From Alcaligenaceae bacterium (GTDB lineage: Bacteria; Pseudomonadota; Gammaproteobacteria; Burkholderiales; Burkholderiaceae_B): a stretch of 26,476 nt of DNA. The notes below the pieces were generated by a model that was not told where the DNA came from, ran no database searches, and saw nothing but the letters and a program-made list of their open reading frames with translations. Every line of letters starts with the position of its first letter. The stretch's first letter is position 1. This document shows, one piece after another, positions 1 to 8,207 of the stretch. The translations under genes were made by a program, and so were the position numbers. The stretch is from positions 1-26,476 of the forward strand of contig CANCRX010000043.1 in assembly GCA_947380655.1 (NCBI GenBank), given 5' to 3'.

Positions 1-14
1 TTTTTTGGGGGCAA

Positions 15-43
15 TTGGGTGATATTGCTCAGACAATTATAAA
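15..43 (+). promoter_or_regulatory. Candidate sigma-70 promoter for gpmA
   Basis: A -35-like TTGGGT (15-20) and a -10-like TATAAA (38-43) are separated by 17 bases. Transcription would start near base 50, about 30 bases before the gpmA ATG. The -10 matches the consensus at 5 of 6 positions and the -35 at 3 of 6. Inferred from sequence only. Confidence 0.45.
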
Positions 44-78
44 ATGGTGTTTTATCCACACTTTAACCTGTGTCTGCC

Positions 79-831
79 ATGTATAAAATTGTTCTGATGC
101 GTCACGGCGAAAGCCAATGGAATCTCGAAAACCGTTTTACCGGTTGGACGGATGTCGATCTAACCGAGCTCGGTCGTGATCAGGCCCGTCGCGCCGGTGA
201 GTTGCTCAAAGAAAAAGGCTTTAGTTTTGATCTGGCCTACACCTCCGTGCTGACCCGAGCGATCCGTACCCTGTGGATTGCGCTGGACGCCATGGGTACG
301 ATGTATGTGCCGGTACAGAACCACTGGCGCCTGAACGAGCGTCACTACGGTGCCTTGCAGGGCCTCAATAAAGCTGAAACCGCTGCAGAGTATGGTGATG
401 AGCAGGTCCTGATCTGGCGCCGTGCCTATGCGATTGCGCCAAATCCGATCGCGCTCGATGATCCTCGCCACCCCAAGTTCGATCCGCGCTATGCAGATCT
501 GACACCAGAGCAGTTGCCTGCCACCGAGTGTCTGCAGGACACGGTCGCGCGCGTGCTGCCCTACTGGAATGAGAGCATTGCACCCGCTATCAAAGCTGGC
601 AAACAGATCCTTGTGGCTGCGCATGGCAATAGCTTGCGCGCACTGATTAAGCATCTGGATCATGTTTCGGATGACGATATTGTTCATCTGAATATCCCCA
701 CCGGTCAGCCGTTGGTCTATGAGCTGGATGAAAATCTTCGGCCGATCCGCCACTATTACCTTGGCGATGCCGCCGAGATTGAGGCAGCTATGGCTGCTGT
801 GGCGGCTCAGGGCAAAGCTAAAAAGGACTGA
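79..831 (+). CDS. gpmA: 2,3-bisphosphoglycerate-dependent phosphoglycerate mutase
   Basis: This cytoplasmic enzyme interconverts 3-phosphoglycerate and 2-phosphoglycerate in glycolysis and gluconeogenesis, using a phosphohistidine intermediate primed by 2,3-bisphosphoglycerate. The N-terminal RHGES motif carries the phosphohistidine (His9). LNERHYGALQG supplies the acid/base Glu87, and AAHGNSLRAL holds the second catalytic His182. Length is 250 residues, normal for the family. A GTG at base 70 would add three residues, but the ATG at 79 gives the MYK start typical of relatives and is preferred; neither has a good Shine-Dalgarno sequence. The stop lies 5 bases before envC, so the two are probably co-transcribed, an arrangement that recalls the mutase-envC pairing in E. 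coli. Identification is firm. Confidence 0.96.
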   Translation: MYKIVLMRHGESQWNLENRFTGWTDVDLTELGRDQARRAGELLKEKGFSFDLAYTSVLTRAIRTLWIALDAMGTMYVPVQNHWRLNERHYGALQGLNKAETAAEYGDEQVLIWRRAYAIAPNPIALDDPRHPKFDPRYADLTPEQLPATECLQDTVARVLPYWNESIAPAIKAGKQILVAAHGNSLRALIKHLDHVSDDDIVHLNIPTGQPLVYELDENLRPIRHYYLGDAAEIEAAMAAVAAQGKAKKD

Positions 832-836
832 GGCTG

Positions 837-2291
837 ATGCGCAAGCTTGCGTCAGCCTTGTGTGCGGGACTCAGTTTTCTTTTGGTGGTCCACGGGACCA
901 ATGCTAAAGAATCTGACGTTTCTACACGACAGTCGCAAGCCGCGCGCGAGCAAGTCGAATTGCAAGAGCGCATTCAAGCATTACAAAAAGAAATCGAAGC
1001 ACGAGAATCCTCCCGAAAAGAGGCTGCTGACGCGCTGAAAGCGTCAGAAACCGCGATTTCTGCCTCAAACCGACGTCTGCGCGAGCTTAATGCCCAACTG
1101 AAGCTTGCACAGACCGAGCTTGATGCGCTACAGGTACAGATTCGCCGTCAGCAGGTCGTCATGCAGACCCGGCGCGACGAACTGGCAGACCAATTACGCA
1201 AGCAATACGCCAGTGGCTTATCTCCTTGGACGGCATTGCTTTCTGGCGATGATCCGCAGAAACTTGGTCGTAATTTAGCCTACCTGGATTTCATTGCGCG
1301 CTCTCGTGCAGAGACGGTGACCGCCTTAAAAAATGATATTGAAAGACTCGCTGAACTGCAGTCTCGTGCCGATGGACGCAAGCAAGAAATTGCCCAAGTT
1401 GTACGCGAGACAACCGAGCAGAAAAATGCACTAGAAACTCAAAAAAAGGAGCGCGCCACAATCCTTGCGAGGATCGAGGGGCAACTCCAGGCTCAACGTG
1501 CGGAAGCGCAACGCTTAGAGCGTGACGAAAAGCGACTCGCGCATCTGATTGATGATCTTACGGCGCAAATTGAGTCTGCCCGTCAGGCCGCCGAGACGGC
1601 GCGTCGTGCCGACGAACAGCGTCGCATCGAGCAGGCTAAGCGTGCAGCCGAAGCGCGACAGCAGCAGGAACTCAAACGACAGCAGGAAGCCGCTGCCGCA
1701 TCCCGCGCGGCGCGCGAGGCGGCGAGTGCAGCCCGTCAGGCTGAAGCAGACCAAAAGGAACAAGCACAGGCGCAGTCCAAACAGGCGGAGCTTGAGGCTT
1801 CGGAGGCTCGTCAAGCGGCAAGTGATGCCGCCCGCCAGGCACGCGAAGCGGAAGCCTCCAGTCGTCAGGCGCAGCAAACTCAGGGCGAGCCTTCAGCCGC
1901 GGGTTCAGGCCTCAAGCCTGGTTTGCGCTGGCCGGTGCGCGGGCAGGTCATGGCCAGATTTGGTACGGATCGTCCTGAAGGCGGCGTGTGGCGGGGCATT
2001 CTTGTGAAAGCCGACGAAGGCTCGAATGTCGCCGCAGTCGGGGCTGGGGTCGTGGTTTATTCAAGCTGGCTACGTGGTTTTGGTAATTTATTGATTATCG
2101 ATCACGGACAGGCTTATTTAAGTGTCTACGCTTATAACCAAAGTCTGCTCAAGCAGGTTGGCGATAGCGTCAAAGCGGGTGAGACAGTTAGTTTGCTAGG
2201 GAATACCGGTGGGCAACTTGATTCGGCCCTATACTTCGAAATACGGCATCGTGGCGCGGCCGTTGACCCCATTTCTTTATTAGCACGCTAA
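837..2291 (+). CDS. envC: EnvC-like murein hydrolase activator (coiled coil plus degenerate LytM)
   Basis: Periplasmic activator of septal N-acetylmuramoyl-L-alanine amidases (AmiA/B/C type), needed for daughter-cell separation. The 484-residue protein has a signal peptide (about residues 1-23), a long coiled coil (about 30-245), a low-complexity segment rich in Ala, Arg, Gln and Glu (about 250-350), and a C-terminal LytM/M23 fold (about 365-484). The zinc ligands of active M23 peptidases are missing: the first motif reads VWRGILVKADEG and the last region LYFEIRHRG. This matches the catalytically dead EnvC class, so it is an activator rather than a peptidase. It lies between gpmA and ctpA on the same strand. 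The repetitive Arg/Gln/Ala codons make long spurious frames on both strands here. Confidence 0.9.
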   Translation: MRKLASALCAGLSFLLVVHGTNAKESDVSTRQSQAAREQVELQERIQALQKEIEARESSRKEAADALKASETAISASNRRLRELNAQLKLAQTELDALQVQIRRQQVVMQTRRDELADQLRKQYASGLSPWTALLSGDDPQKLGRNLAYLDFIARSRAETVTALKNDIERLAELQSRADGRKQEIAQVVRETTEQKNALETQKKERATILARIEGQLQAQRAEAQRLERDEKRLAHLIDDLTAQIESARQAAETARRADEQRRIEQAKRAAEARQQQELKRQQEAAAASRAAREAASAARQAEADQKEQAQAQSKQAELEASEARQAASDAARQAREAEASSRQAQQTQGEPSAAGSGLKPGLRWPVRGQVMARFGTDRPEGGVWRGILVKADEGSNVAAVGAGVVVYSSWLRGFGNLLIIDHGQAYLSVYAYNQSLLKQVGDSVKAGETVSLLGNTGGQLDSALYFEIRHRGAAVDPISLLAR

Positions 2292-2342
2292 GGTCAGTGT
2301 TTGCGCTGTAGTGCTTGATTCGTATCCAACACGGGAATGTGC

Positions 2343-3767
2343 ATGAGCGGTTTTAAATTTCGCAATCTTGGCCTGATTTCAGTCGGCGTGGTAGCAGGTA
2401 TTTTGCTCAGTCTGGGCATCACGGCAATCGCGCAGCGCGGTTCACCCCTTCCGCTCGATGAGCTCAGACAGTTCTCGAGCGTATTTTCGGCAATTAAAAA
2501 TAATTATGTTGAGCCTGTTGGTGACAAAAAACTGATCGATGGCGCGATTGCCGGCATGCTCTCTGATCTGGATCCTCACTCCGCTTACCTGGACGCAGAT
2601 GCTTTTAAAGAGATGCAGTCGGCCACGCAGGGTGAGTTTGGTGGTCTGGGTATCGAAGTCGGGACTGAGGACGGTGTTGTAAAAGTCATCTCGCCTATTG
2701 AAGACACCCCCGCCGCACGTGCAGGTATCCGGGCAGGTGATCTGATTATCAAGATTGACAACACCTCAACTAAAGGCCTGACGCTGACCGAGGCCGTCAA
2801 GATGATGCGCGGCCCGGTCAAGACGCCGATTACGCTCACCATTGCACGTCAAGGGGTCGCTCAGCCAATCGTCATCAAAATCGTGCGCGATACCATTCGC
2901 GTGCGCAGTGTGCGCAGCAAGATGCTAGACAACAATATCGGCTATGTACGGATTGCACAGTTCCAGGAAAAGACCGGCTCTGATCTGGTGCGCCATCTGA
3001 AAGAGCTCGGCGCAAAAGGCGCCCCACGCGCGCTGATCCTTGATTTGCGTAACGATCCCGGTGGTTTGCTTAATAGCGCGATTGGCGTGTCTGGCGCCTT
3101 TCTTAAGCCCGATGTGCTGGTGGTCTCGACCGATGGTCGTGCACCAGACTCGAAACACAAATATATGGCTAATGCAGCCGATTATGCCCGTGGTGAATCG
3201 GACTATTTGTCCGGTGTGCCGGCTTGGGCAAAAACGGTTCCGATGGTGGTGTTGGTCAACGTGGGCTCCGCCTCCGCCTCGGAGATTGTTGCCGGTGCAC
3301 TGCAGGATTACAAACGCGCCACGGTGATGGGAAATCGCACGTTTGGTAAAGGCTCTGTTCAGGTGATTTTGCCGATTTCTGAGAACACTGCGATCAAGCT
3401 CACCACCTCTCGCTATTACACGCCAAATGGTCGTTCGATTCAGGCAACAGGCATTGTTCCTGATGTAGTGGTCGCAGATACCTCCGAAGGCGACTTATTC
3501 CGTGTGCCGCGCGAAGCCGATTTGCAGCGTCATTTGACCAATAGTCAGGCGGCGGCAGAACAAGCCAAAGAAGAAGCCAAAGAAGCGGAGCTCGCCGATA
3601 CCAACAAGATTTTCCAGTTTGGTACACCGGAAGATTTCCAGCTCCAGCAGGCTGTTAACTTCCTCGATGGCAAGCCCGTTGAAAAAGCGGTCCTGCGGCC
3701 TAAAACAGCTGCCGCAGATAGCAGTACGGATAAAACAACCGCTGGAGGCAATGCGGTCAAGAAATGA
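2343..3767 (+). CDS. ctpA: S41 family C-terminal processing peptidase
   Basis: Periplasmic or membrane-anchored serine protease that trims or degrades envelope proteins from their C-termini. It is 474 residues long. An N-terminal hydrophobic segment (about 8-30) acts as signal or anchor; a PDZ domain spans about 97-175 (GEFGGLGIEVG onward) and an S41 catalytic domain about 190-385. The Ser-Lys dyad is visible: Ser311 in GSASASEI and Lys336 in FGKGSVQ, 25 residues apart as in E. coli Prc, with Gln340 following. The Ala/Glu/Lys-rich tail is probably flexible. The ATG at 2343 is chosen over 2337 because GGGA (2333-2336) is correctly spaced only for 2343. Its last bases overlap moeB as ATGA, so the two are translationally coupled. 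Confidence 0.94.
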   Translation: MSGFKFRNLGLISVGVVAGILLSLGITAIAQRGSPLPLDELRQFSSVFSAIKNNYVEPVGDKKLIDGAIAGMLSDLDPHSAYLDADAFKEMQSATQGEFGGLGIEVGTEDGVVKVISPIEDTPAARAGIRAGDLIIKIDNTSTKGLTLTEAVKMMRGPVKTPITLTIARQGVAQPIVIKIVRDTIRVRSVRSKMLDNNIGYVRIAQFQEKTGSDLVRHLKELGAKGAPRALILDLRNDPGGLLNSAIGVSGAFLKPDVLVVSTDGRAPDSKHKYMANAADYARGESDYLSGVPAWAKTVPMVVLVNVGSASASEIVAGALQDYKRATVMGNRTFGKGSVQVILPISENTAIKLTTSRYYTPNGRSIQATGIVPDVVVADTSEGDLFRVPREADLQRHLTNSQAAAEQAKEEAKEAELADTNKIFQFGTPEDFQLQQAVNFLDGKPVEKAVLRPKTAAADSSTDKTTAGGNAVKK

Positions 3768-4522
3768 ACGATGCTCAGTTGCTGCGTTATGCCCGGCACA
3801 TCCTGCTCGATGAGCTAGGCATCGAGGGCCAGGAAAAACTACTCGCCGCGACCGTCTTAGTGGTCGGTGCGGGTGGTCTGGGCTCTCCCGCTGCAATGTA
3901 TCTGGCCTCAGCCGGCGTGGGCCACATCATTCTCGCGGATCACGATACGGTTGAGATCAGTAATCTGCAGCGTCAAATACTGCATGGCAATGACAGTCTA
4001 GGGCTGCTCAAGGCGGAGTCTGGTCGCAAGACCTTACTGGCGCTCAATCCCGATATCGATGTGCAGATCCTCACTGCACGCATGGACGCTGAGTCATTGA
4101 TGGCGCACATCGCACACGTTGATCTGGTTCTGGACTGCACGGATAATTTTGCTACCCGGCACGCGGTAAACCGCGCCTGTGTCACACATAAAAAACCGCT
4201 TGTTTCTGGTGCTGCCATTCGCTTTGAGGGGCAAGTGGGTGTGTTTGATACACGCGATCCCACCGCGCCGTGTTATCACTGCCTGTTCCCGGAGGCGGAT
4301 GACGTTGAGGCACTAAGTTGCGCGACAACGGGTGTCTTTGCCCCGTTAGTTGGCATTATCGGTAGCATGCAAGCCGCTGAGGCGATTAAAGTGATTGCCC
4401 AGATTGGCACCTCGCTCAAGGGGCGATTGTTAATTCTGGACGCGATGGATATGCAGTGGCACAGCGTGCGTGTCAAACGAGACCCACACTGCGTCGTTTG
4501 CTCAACCCAGAATCAGGGTTAA
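3764..4522 (+). CDS. moeB: HesA/MoeB/ThiF family E1-like adenylyltransferase
   Basis: Adenylates the C-terminal Gly-Gly of a small sulfur carrier (MoaD for molybdopterin, or ThiS for thiamine). The 252 residues show the nucleotide-binding GAGGLGSP (36-42), DHDTVEISNLQRQ (59-71), the DNFATR loop near 128, a candidate catalytic Cys186 in LSCATTGV, and two CxxC pairs (Cys170/173, Cys243/246) that should bind structural zinc. Pure MoeB-type length without a rhodanese domain. The ATG overlaps the ctpA stop by four bases. The 3' end overlaps slmA on the opposite strand by 21 bases. MoeB and ThiF cannot be separated from sequence alone, and no moaD or thiS is nearby; one enzyme may serve both pathways. 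Confidence 0.88.
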   Translation: MNDAQLLRYARHILLDELGIEGQEKLLAATVLVVGAGGLGSPAAMYLASAGVGHIILADHDTVEISNLQRQILHGNDSLGLLKAESGRKTLLALNPDIDVQILTARMDAESLMAHIAHVDLVLDCTDNFATRHAVNRACVTHKKPLVSGAAIRFEGQVGVFDTRDPTAPCYHCLFPEADDVEALSCATTGVFAPLVGIIGSMQAAEAIKVIAQIGTSLKGRLLILDAMDMQWHSVRVKRDPHCVVCSTQNQG

Positions 4523-5077
4523 CTGCGCGTTGATGTGTTTGGTCGGTAAGTATTGCCAGCAGCTTTGAGCAAACCGTAGCCAGCCACCAATCACCTGCTG
4601 CGTCAGCAGCGCCGCCATCGCAGTTGTTTCGCTCGAGGCTGAAAGGCTGCCTGTGCTGACGGCCTGGCGTAAACATTGCCTAAACGTTGCATCAATACGG
4701 TCCGTGATTTGACTGGCGCGTGCCTGCAGTCTTGCGTCCTCATTGACGAGCGCATCGCCCGTCAGTACACGTGTCATGCCACGGTTGCGTTCGGCAAAGG
4801 TCAGCATCATGAGGGTAATTTTTTTTGCTTGTTGCAGTCCGTCCGGCTCGTTGGCAATAATTTGATTTGTTAAAGAAAAAATGGTGGTTTCGATAAATTC
4901 GAATAAGCCTTCAAACATTTGCGCTTTACTGGCAAAGTGACGGTAAAGTGCGGCCTCGGATAGTTGGAGCTTGGCGGCTAGTGCGGCCGTTGTGATACGT
5001 GCGGACAGCGGTTGCTCAAGCATTTCAGCCAGAGTCTGCAGAATTTGGTGTTTGCGCTCGCCAGTTTTTCCTGACAT
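4502..5077 (-). CDS. slmA: Nucleoid occlusion factor SlmA (TetR family)
   Basis: DNA-bound inhibitor of FtsZ assembly that prevents septation across the nucleoid. The 191-residue protein begins with a TetR helix-turn-helix (about 25-60): RITTAALAAKLQLSEAALYRHF matches the E. coli SlmA pattern SEAALYRHF almost exactly. It also keeps the family-specific stretch FAERNRGMTRVLTGDAL, close to E. coli GFGERNPGLTRILTGHAL. Other TetR proteins lack that stretch, so this is not a generic efflux repressor. It is convergent with moeB with a 21-base tail overlap and divergent from the porin. In related genomes slmA normally sits directly downstream of the HAD nucleotidase and argB; here the porin separates them. 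Confidence 0.93.
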   Translation of the reverse strand: MSGKTGERKHQILQTLAEMLEQPLSARITTAALAAKLQLSEAALYRHFASKAQMFEGLFEFIETTIFSLTNQIIANEPDGLQQAKKITLMMLTFAERNRGMTRVLTGDALVNEDARLQARASQITDRIDATFRQCLRQAVSTGSLSASSETTAMAALLTQQVIGGWLRFAQSCWQYLPTKHINAQLTLILG

Positions 5078-5223
5078 GGTTGGTCCTATCCTGATCTGGA
5101 TCGCATAAACTACGATTTGAGTTCTTCGCTAGTTGTACTACTGTGACACTCGGCGACTTCCGTAAAGTTTACCTGTAAGTCAGCGCTACGCACTTGAGAA
5201 GTTTATGCTTTAGACGAAGACGC

Positions 5224-6429
5224 ATGAAAATTTCAATTCTTATTCTGCCCTTGTTAAGGATATTATTTCTTGGCGCTGCACTTTCAGTCAGCTTTGCCAA
5301 GGCGCAGTCTTATCTGTCTGTGTACGGTACGGTAGATATGGGGTTGGCGGTCAATAGCGCCTCATCGGGTCGGGCAGATACATTTCGAGGAGGTTCCAAT
5401 TTTGGTCTGATCAGTGGCGGGCAATCTGACAACCGGCTTGGTTTCCGGGGCGGGGAGTCGCTTGGAGGCGGCACGCAAGTCAATTTTGTCCTCGAATCTG
5501 CAATCAATCTTGGTAACGGTACCCTTGATCAGGGCGAGAGGCTGTTTGGGCGGCAATCCTGGATAGGCATTGAAAATAAATCTCTTGGCTACGTCCGATT
5601 CGGACGGCAACGCAGTTTTTCGGATATTTATCTCAGCGATCTCACTCCGTTTGGACCAGGCGATTTTACGCAGGCAACGATGGGAACCTCATTTGGTGCT
5701 GCAGATATATCCAGACTTTCCAATATGATTAAAGTTGAAACCGCGCTTATGGATGGTTTCAGACTGGGGCTTGGCTATTCTTTCTCCGCACAGATGCCGT
5801 CTGTGTACACAAAGGACGGTCGTTTACCCATGACGCCTGGTGATACAGAAAATTACAATTATTCGACTCAAAATAATATGCGGGTCGTGACTGCCGGATT
5901 TCAGTATTACAACGGCCCTGTGTATCTGACCGGAATGTATGACATTTACTACCCGAATGCTGAAACGGCAGAGGGTAACTATAGACCCGCGACCGCGGCA
6001 GTTATAGGGGGCCTGTATGACTTCAACCTGTTTAAGTTATCCGCTGCATATGGCCAGACAAAAAATGGCTGGATGAATGCTCTCCAGACGGTTGATGGCT
6101 TTGTGCAATATGGTTCGTTCGATAATCAAAACTCCAGTATGGTGTTTGATTCGTCGGTCTCGGTCAATTCTTATTTGCTTGGCGTGACCTTACCCACTAA
6201 CGAAGCGAGCGATTTATATGTTTCGTGGCAGTTGGCTAAGCCCTCTGCTGAGATGCAACAAAACTCTGCATTTAGCATTGCTACACAAAGTGTATGGAGC
6301 CTGGGTTATTCGTACAAATTTACACCACTCACCAATATGTATGTCTTTGCAGGCTATGCGACGAATTATTCGCTCGTTGACGGCTTGACCAACTCAACGG
6401 TCGGTGTGGGTCTCAGGCACCGGTTTTAA
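5224..6429 (+). CDS. Gram-negative trimeric porin (OmpC-like, Porin_4 type)
   Basis: Outer-membrane diffusion channel. The 401-residue protein has a signal peptide (about 1-28, ending near FAKAQ), the mature start SYLSVYGTVDMGL typical of betaproteobacterial general porins, alternating beta-strand segments, the NRLGFRG and FGRQSWIGI motifs of the family, and a C-terminal GLRHRF ending in Phe, the BAM recognition signature. The ATG at 5224 is chosen because it directly starts the signal peptide; an in-frame TTG at 5194 would add an unlikely Arg-rich leader. Codon use differs from neighbours (AGA and ATA codons near 5707-5715, AT-rich runs near 5850-5880). It is the only plus-strand gene within the slmA-HAD-argB run. 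Its stop shares TTAA with the HAD gene. Confidence 0.92.
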   Translation: MKISILILPLLRILFLGAALSVSFAKAQSYLSVYGTVDMGLAVNSASSGRADTFRGGSNFGLISGGQSDNRLGFRGGESLGGGTQVNFVLESAINLGNGTLDQGERLFGRQSWIGIENKSLGYVRFGRQRSFSDIYLSDLTPFGPGDFTQATMGTSFGAADISRLSNMIKVETALMDGFRLGLGYSFSAQMPSVYTKDGRLPMTPGDTENYNYSTQNNMRVVTAGFQYYNGPVYLTGMYDIYYPNAETAEGNYRPATAAVIGGLYDFNLFKLSAAYGQTKNGWMNALQTVDGFVQYGSFDNQNSSMVFDSSVSVNSYLLGVTLPTNEASDLYVSWQLAKPSAEMQQNSAFSIATQSVWSLGYSYKFTPLTNMYVFAGYATNYSLVDGLTNSTVGVGLRHRF

Positions 6430-7217
6430 CCGGCTCCGCGCACGGGTTGTTTGCGCAACAACAGATGCCCGACATTTTTAACCCGTAAATCAACGAAATC
6501 TGGACGACCATTTTTTCCGTGAGAAAACGGCGTGCCAGGATGAAACACATGCACGGTTCTCAAGCCGGCTGCGCGTGCGCCACGGAGATTTTCTAGCGTA
6601 TCTTCGACCAGAATCGCCCGCTTTGGATGAACGCCTTCGTGAGCCAAAATATGGCGCATCATTGTGACGGAGGGCTTCGGACGAAAATGCCCATGCAGGC
6701 GCATTTGCTCAACACCCCATAGACTGTCAAAACAGCGCAAGATCCCGAGGTGTTTGAGGACGGCGCGCGCATAGTGTAGGGGGGCGTTTGTCACTAGGAC
6801 TTTGCGACCAGGTAGCTGATTGAGCTTGAAGGCAAGCCCTTTTTCCGCACGAATCAGTGGTCGTACATCAAACCGATGACTGCGATGTAAAAAATCGTGG
6901 GCGCTGATATTGTGATGCCGAACCATACCGATCATGGTCGCGCCGTAGCGTTTCCAGTATTTGGTGCGCAGCACATTGGCAGTAGGCTCATCCACATCCA
7001 GACTTTCCATGACAGCGGCCGTCATGCTGAGGTTGATCTCAGGGAAGATTTTGTAGGAGGCGTCGTGCAGGGTGTTGTCCAGATCAAACAGCCACACAGG
7101 TGGTTGGGTCTGCGCAAAGCTCGCACCTGTCGGGGGGTGCTTAACCGACTGAGGGGTGTGCACGCGCGCCCGACGCGAACGCACCCTAGGAAAATGCAGC
7201 GTGCGCGAAACCCTCAC
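6426..7217 (-). CDS. Pyrimidine 5'-nucleotidase, HAD superfamily
   Basis: Predicted phosphatase for pyrimidine nucleoside monophosphates (HAD subfamily IA). Motif I is DLDNTL with nucleophile Asp45 and Asp47, motif II is LVTNAP, motif III the Lys of FRPKPS, and motif IV VEDTLENL. The distinctive WKRYGATMIGMVRHH segment is characteristic of this betaproteobacterial nucleotidase group. The longest frame gives 263 residues from a GTG at 7217; the first 40 residues are basic and poorly defined, and GTG codons at residues 12 and 19 are alternative starts, so the N-terminus is uncertain. It starts 7 bases after the argB stop, so it is probably co-transcribed with argB. The stop overlaps the porin stop by four bases. 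Confidence 0.88.
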   Translation of the reverse strand: MRVSRTLHFPRVRSRRARVHTPQSVKHPPTGASFAQTQPPVWLFDLDNTLHDASYKIFPEINLSMTAAVMESLDVDEPTANVLRTKYWKRYGATMIGMVRHHNISAHDFLHRSHRFDVRPLIRAEKGLAFKLNQLPGRKVLVTNAPLHYARAVLKHLGILRCFDSLWGVEQMRLHGHFRPKPSVTMMRHILAHEGVHPKRAILVEDTLENLRGARAAGLRTVHVFHPGTPFSHGKNGRPDFVDLRVKNVGHLLLRKQPVRGAG

Positions 7218-7224
7218 TGAATCA

Positions 7225-8124
7225 TTATTCCGAGCTAATCATCGTGCCTACGCCGCGATCCGTGAGGATTTCGAGCAGCAGGCAATGCGGAACACGACCG
7301 TCAACCACATGAACGGACTTGACTCCGTTACGTGCGGCATCGAGTGCAGAGGAAATCTTGGGCAACATGCCACCAGAGATCGTACCGTCAGCGAAGAGTG
7401 CATCGATCGTTGTAGCTGACAAGGCGCGTAATAACTGGCCGTTTTTATCCAGTACGCCGGGGGTGTTGGTCATCATCAGCAGTTTTTCTGCACCCAGCAC
7501 CTCAGCCATTTTGCCCGCAACGATATCTGCATTGATGTTGTAGGCCAAGCCGTCTTCACCGTAACCGATCGGAGAGATGACAGGGATGAACTGATCGTCT
7601 TGTAACGCTTTGACCACGGCAGGTTCTACACGCGCGATATCGCCAACAAAGCCGATGTCCAGAGGCTTTGACGGATCTTCTTTGTTCGGCAGCATTTTTT
7701 TGACTGCCTGAATCAGGCAGCCATCCTTGCCGGTTAAGCCAACAGCCTTGCCGCCCGCCTCATTGATCATCATCACGATGTCTTGCTGAACCTGACCACC
7801 GAGCACCCATTCAACGACCTCCATGGTTTCGGCATCTGTGACGCGCATTCCCTGGATAAAGGTACCTTGTTTGCCAATCTTGCGTAGGGCCTCGTCAATT
7901 TGCGGACCACCACCGTGCACCACAATCGGATTCAGACCAATTAATTTCAGTAGTACGACATCATGGGCAAAGCTGCGCTGCAGGGCTTCTTCGGTCATTG
8001 CGTTGCCACCGTACTTGATGACAATCGTTTTTCCGTGGAAGCTTTTGATATAGGGCAGGCTCTCTGACAGCACGCGTGCGACGATGTCAGGTGATATGGC
8101 GGCGGATTGGGGCTGGCTAGTCAT
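7225..8124 (-). CDS. argB: Acetylglutamate kinase
   Basis: Second step of arginine biosynthesis: phosphorylates N-acetyl-L-glutamate in the cytoplasm. The 299-residue sequence shows the amino-acid-kinase motifs IVIKYGGNAM, VVHGGGPQI, GMRVTDAETMEVVEWVL, AYNINADIVAGKMAE and a C-terminal VDGRVPHCLLLEILTDRGVG. The N-terminal helix SESLPYIKSFHGK is the type found in hexameric, arginine-inhibited enzymes, so feedback inhibition is likely (family inference). The ATG at 8124 is preferred over an in-frame TTG at 8136 because it gives the usual length of about 300. It leads into the HAD nucleotidase gene 7 bases downstream. The upstream thioredoxin gene ends 83 bases away with a possible weak hairpin between. 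Confidence 0.97.
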   Translation of the reverse strand: MTSQPQSAAISPDIVARVLSESLPYIKSFHGKTIVIKYGGNAMTEEALQRSFAHDVVLLKLIGLNPIVVHGGGPQIDEALRKIGKQGTFIQGMRVTDAETMEVVEWVLGGQVQQDIVMMINEAGGKAVGLTGKDGCLIQAVKKMLPNKEDPSKPLDIGFVGDIARVEPAVVKALQDDQFIPVISPIGYGEDGLAYNINADIVAGKMAEVLGAEKLLMMTNTPGVLDKNGQLLRALSATTIDALFADGTISGGMLPKISSALDAARNGVKSVHVVDGRVPHCLLLEILTDRGVGTMISSE

Positions 8125-8165
8125 GTGCGCAGTCAATGGGAAAGTGTTGATAAAAATTGTTTAGC

Positions 8166-8179
8166 GCGGATTGATCCGC
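8166..8179 (-). terminator. Possible weak terminator between the thioredoxin gene and argB
   Basis: GCGGA and TCCGC form a 5-bp stem with a four-base loop in the gap after the TlpA-like gene. On the minus strand a T-rich run follows only about nine bases later, so this would be a poor terminator. It may simply be a small inverted repeat. Confidence 0.25.
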
Positions 8180-8207
8180 ACGCACGCAAGAGTACGGCGT
8201 GAAGGGC

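Noticed and set aside
160..753. A 197-codon minus-strand frame across gpmA
   Set aside because: It lies wholly within a confidently identified gene, with no ribosome-binding site or recognisable domain.
1620..1880. Repeated CGTCAGGC-like units resembling a repeat array
   Set aside because: Units are irregular and in frame with Arg-Gln-Ala codons of the EnvC coiled coil; there are no spacers, so this is neither CRISPR nor an intergenic repeat.
1515..2007. Long open frames on both strands inside envC
   Set aside because: They arise from the repetitive Arg/Gln/Ala coiled-coil codons; their translations are low-complexity and have no start signals.
1980..2288. EnvC C-terminal LytM domain read as an active M23 endopeptidase
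   Set aside because: The HxxxD and HxH zinc ligands are absent, so activator function is the better reading.
4502..5077. slmA read as a generic TetR repressor controlling the adjacent porin
   Set aside because: The sequence matches SlmA across the C-terminal half (ERNRGMTRVLTGDAL). Control of the divergent porin cannot be excluded but has no support, and no clear SlmA-binding site was seen between the genes.
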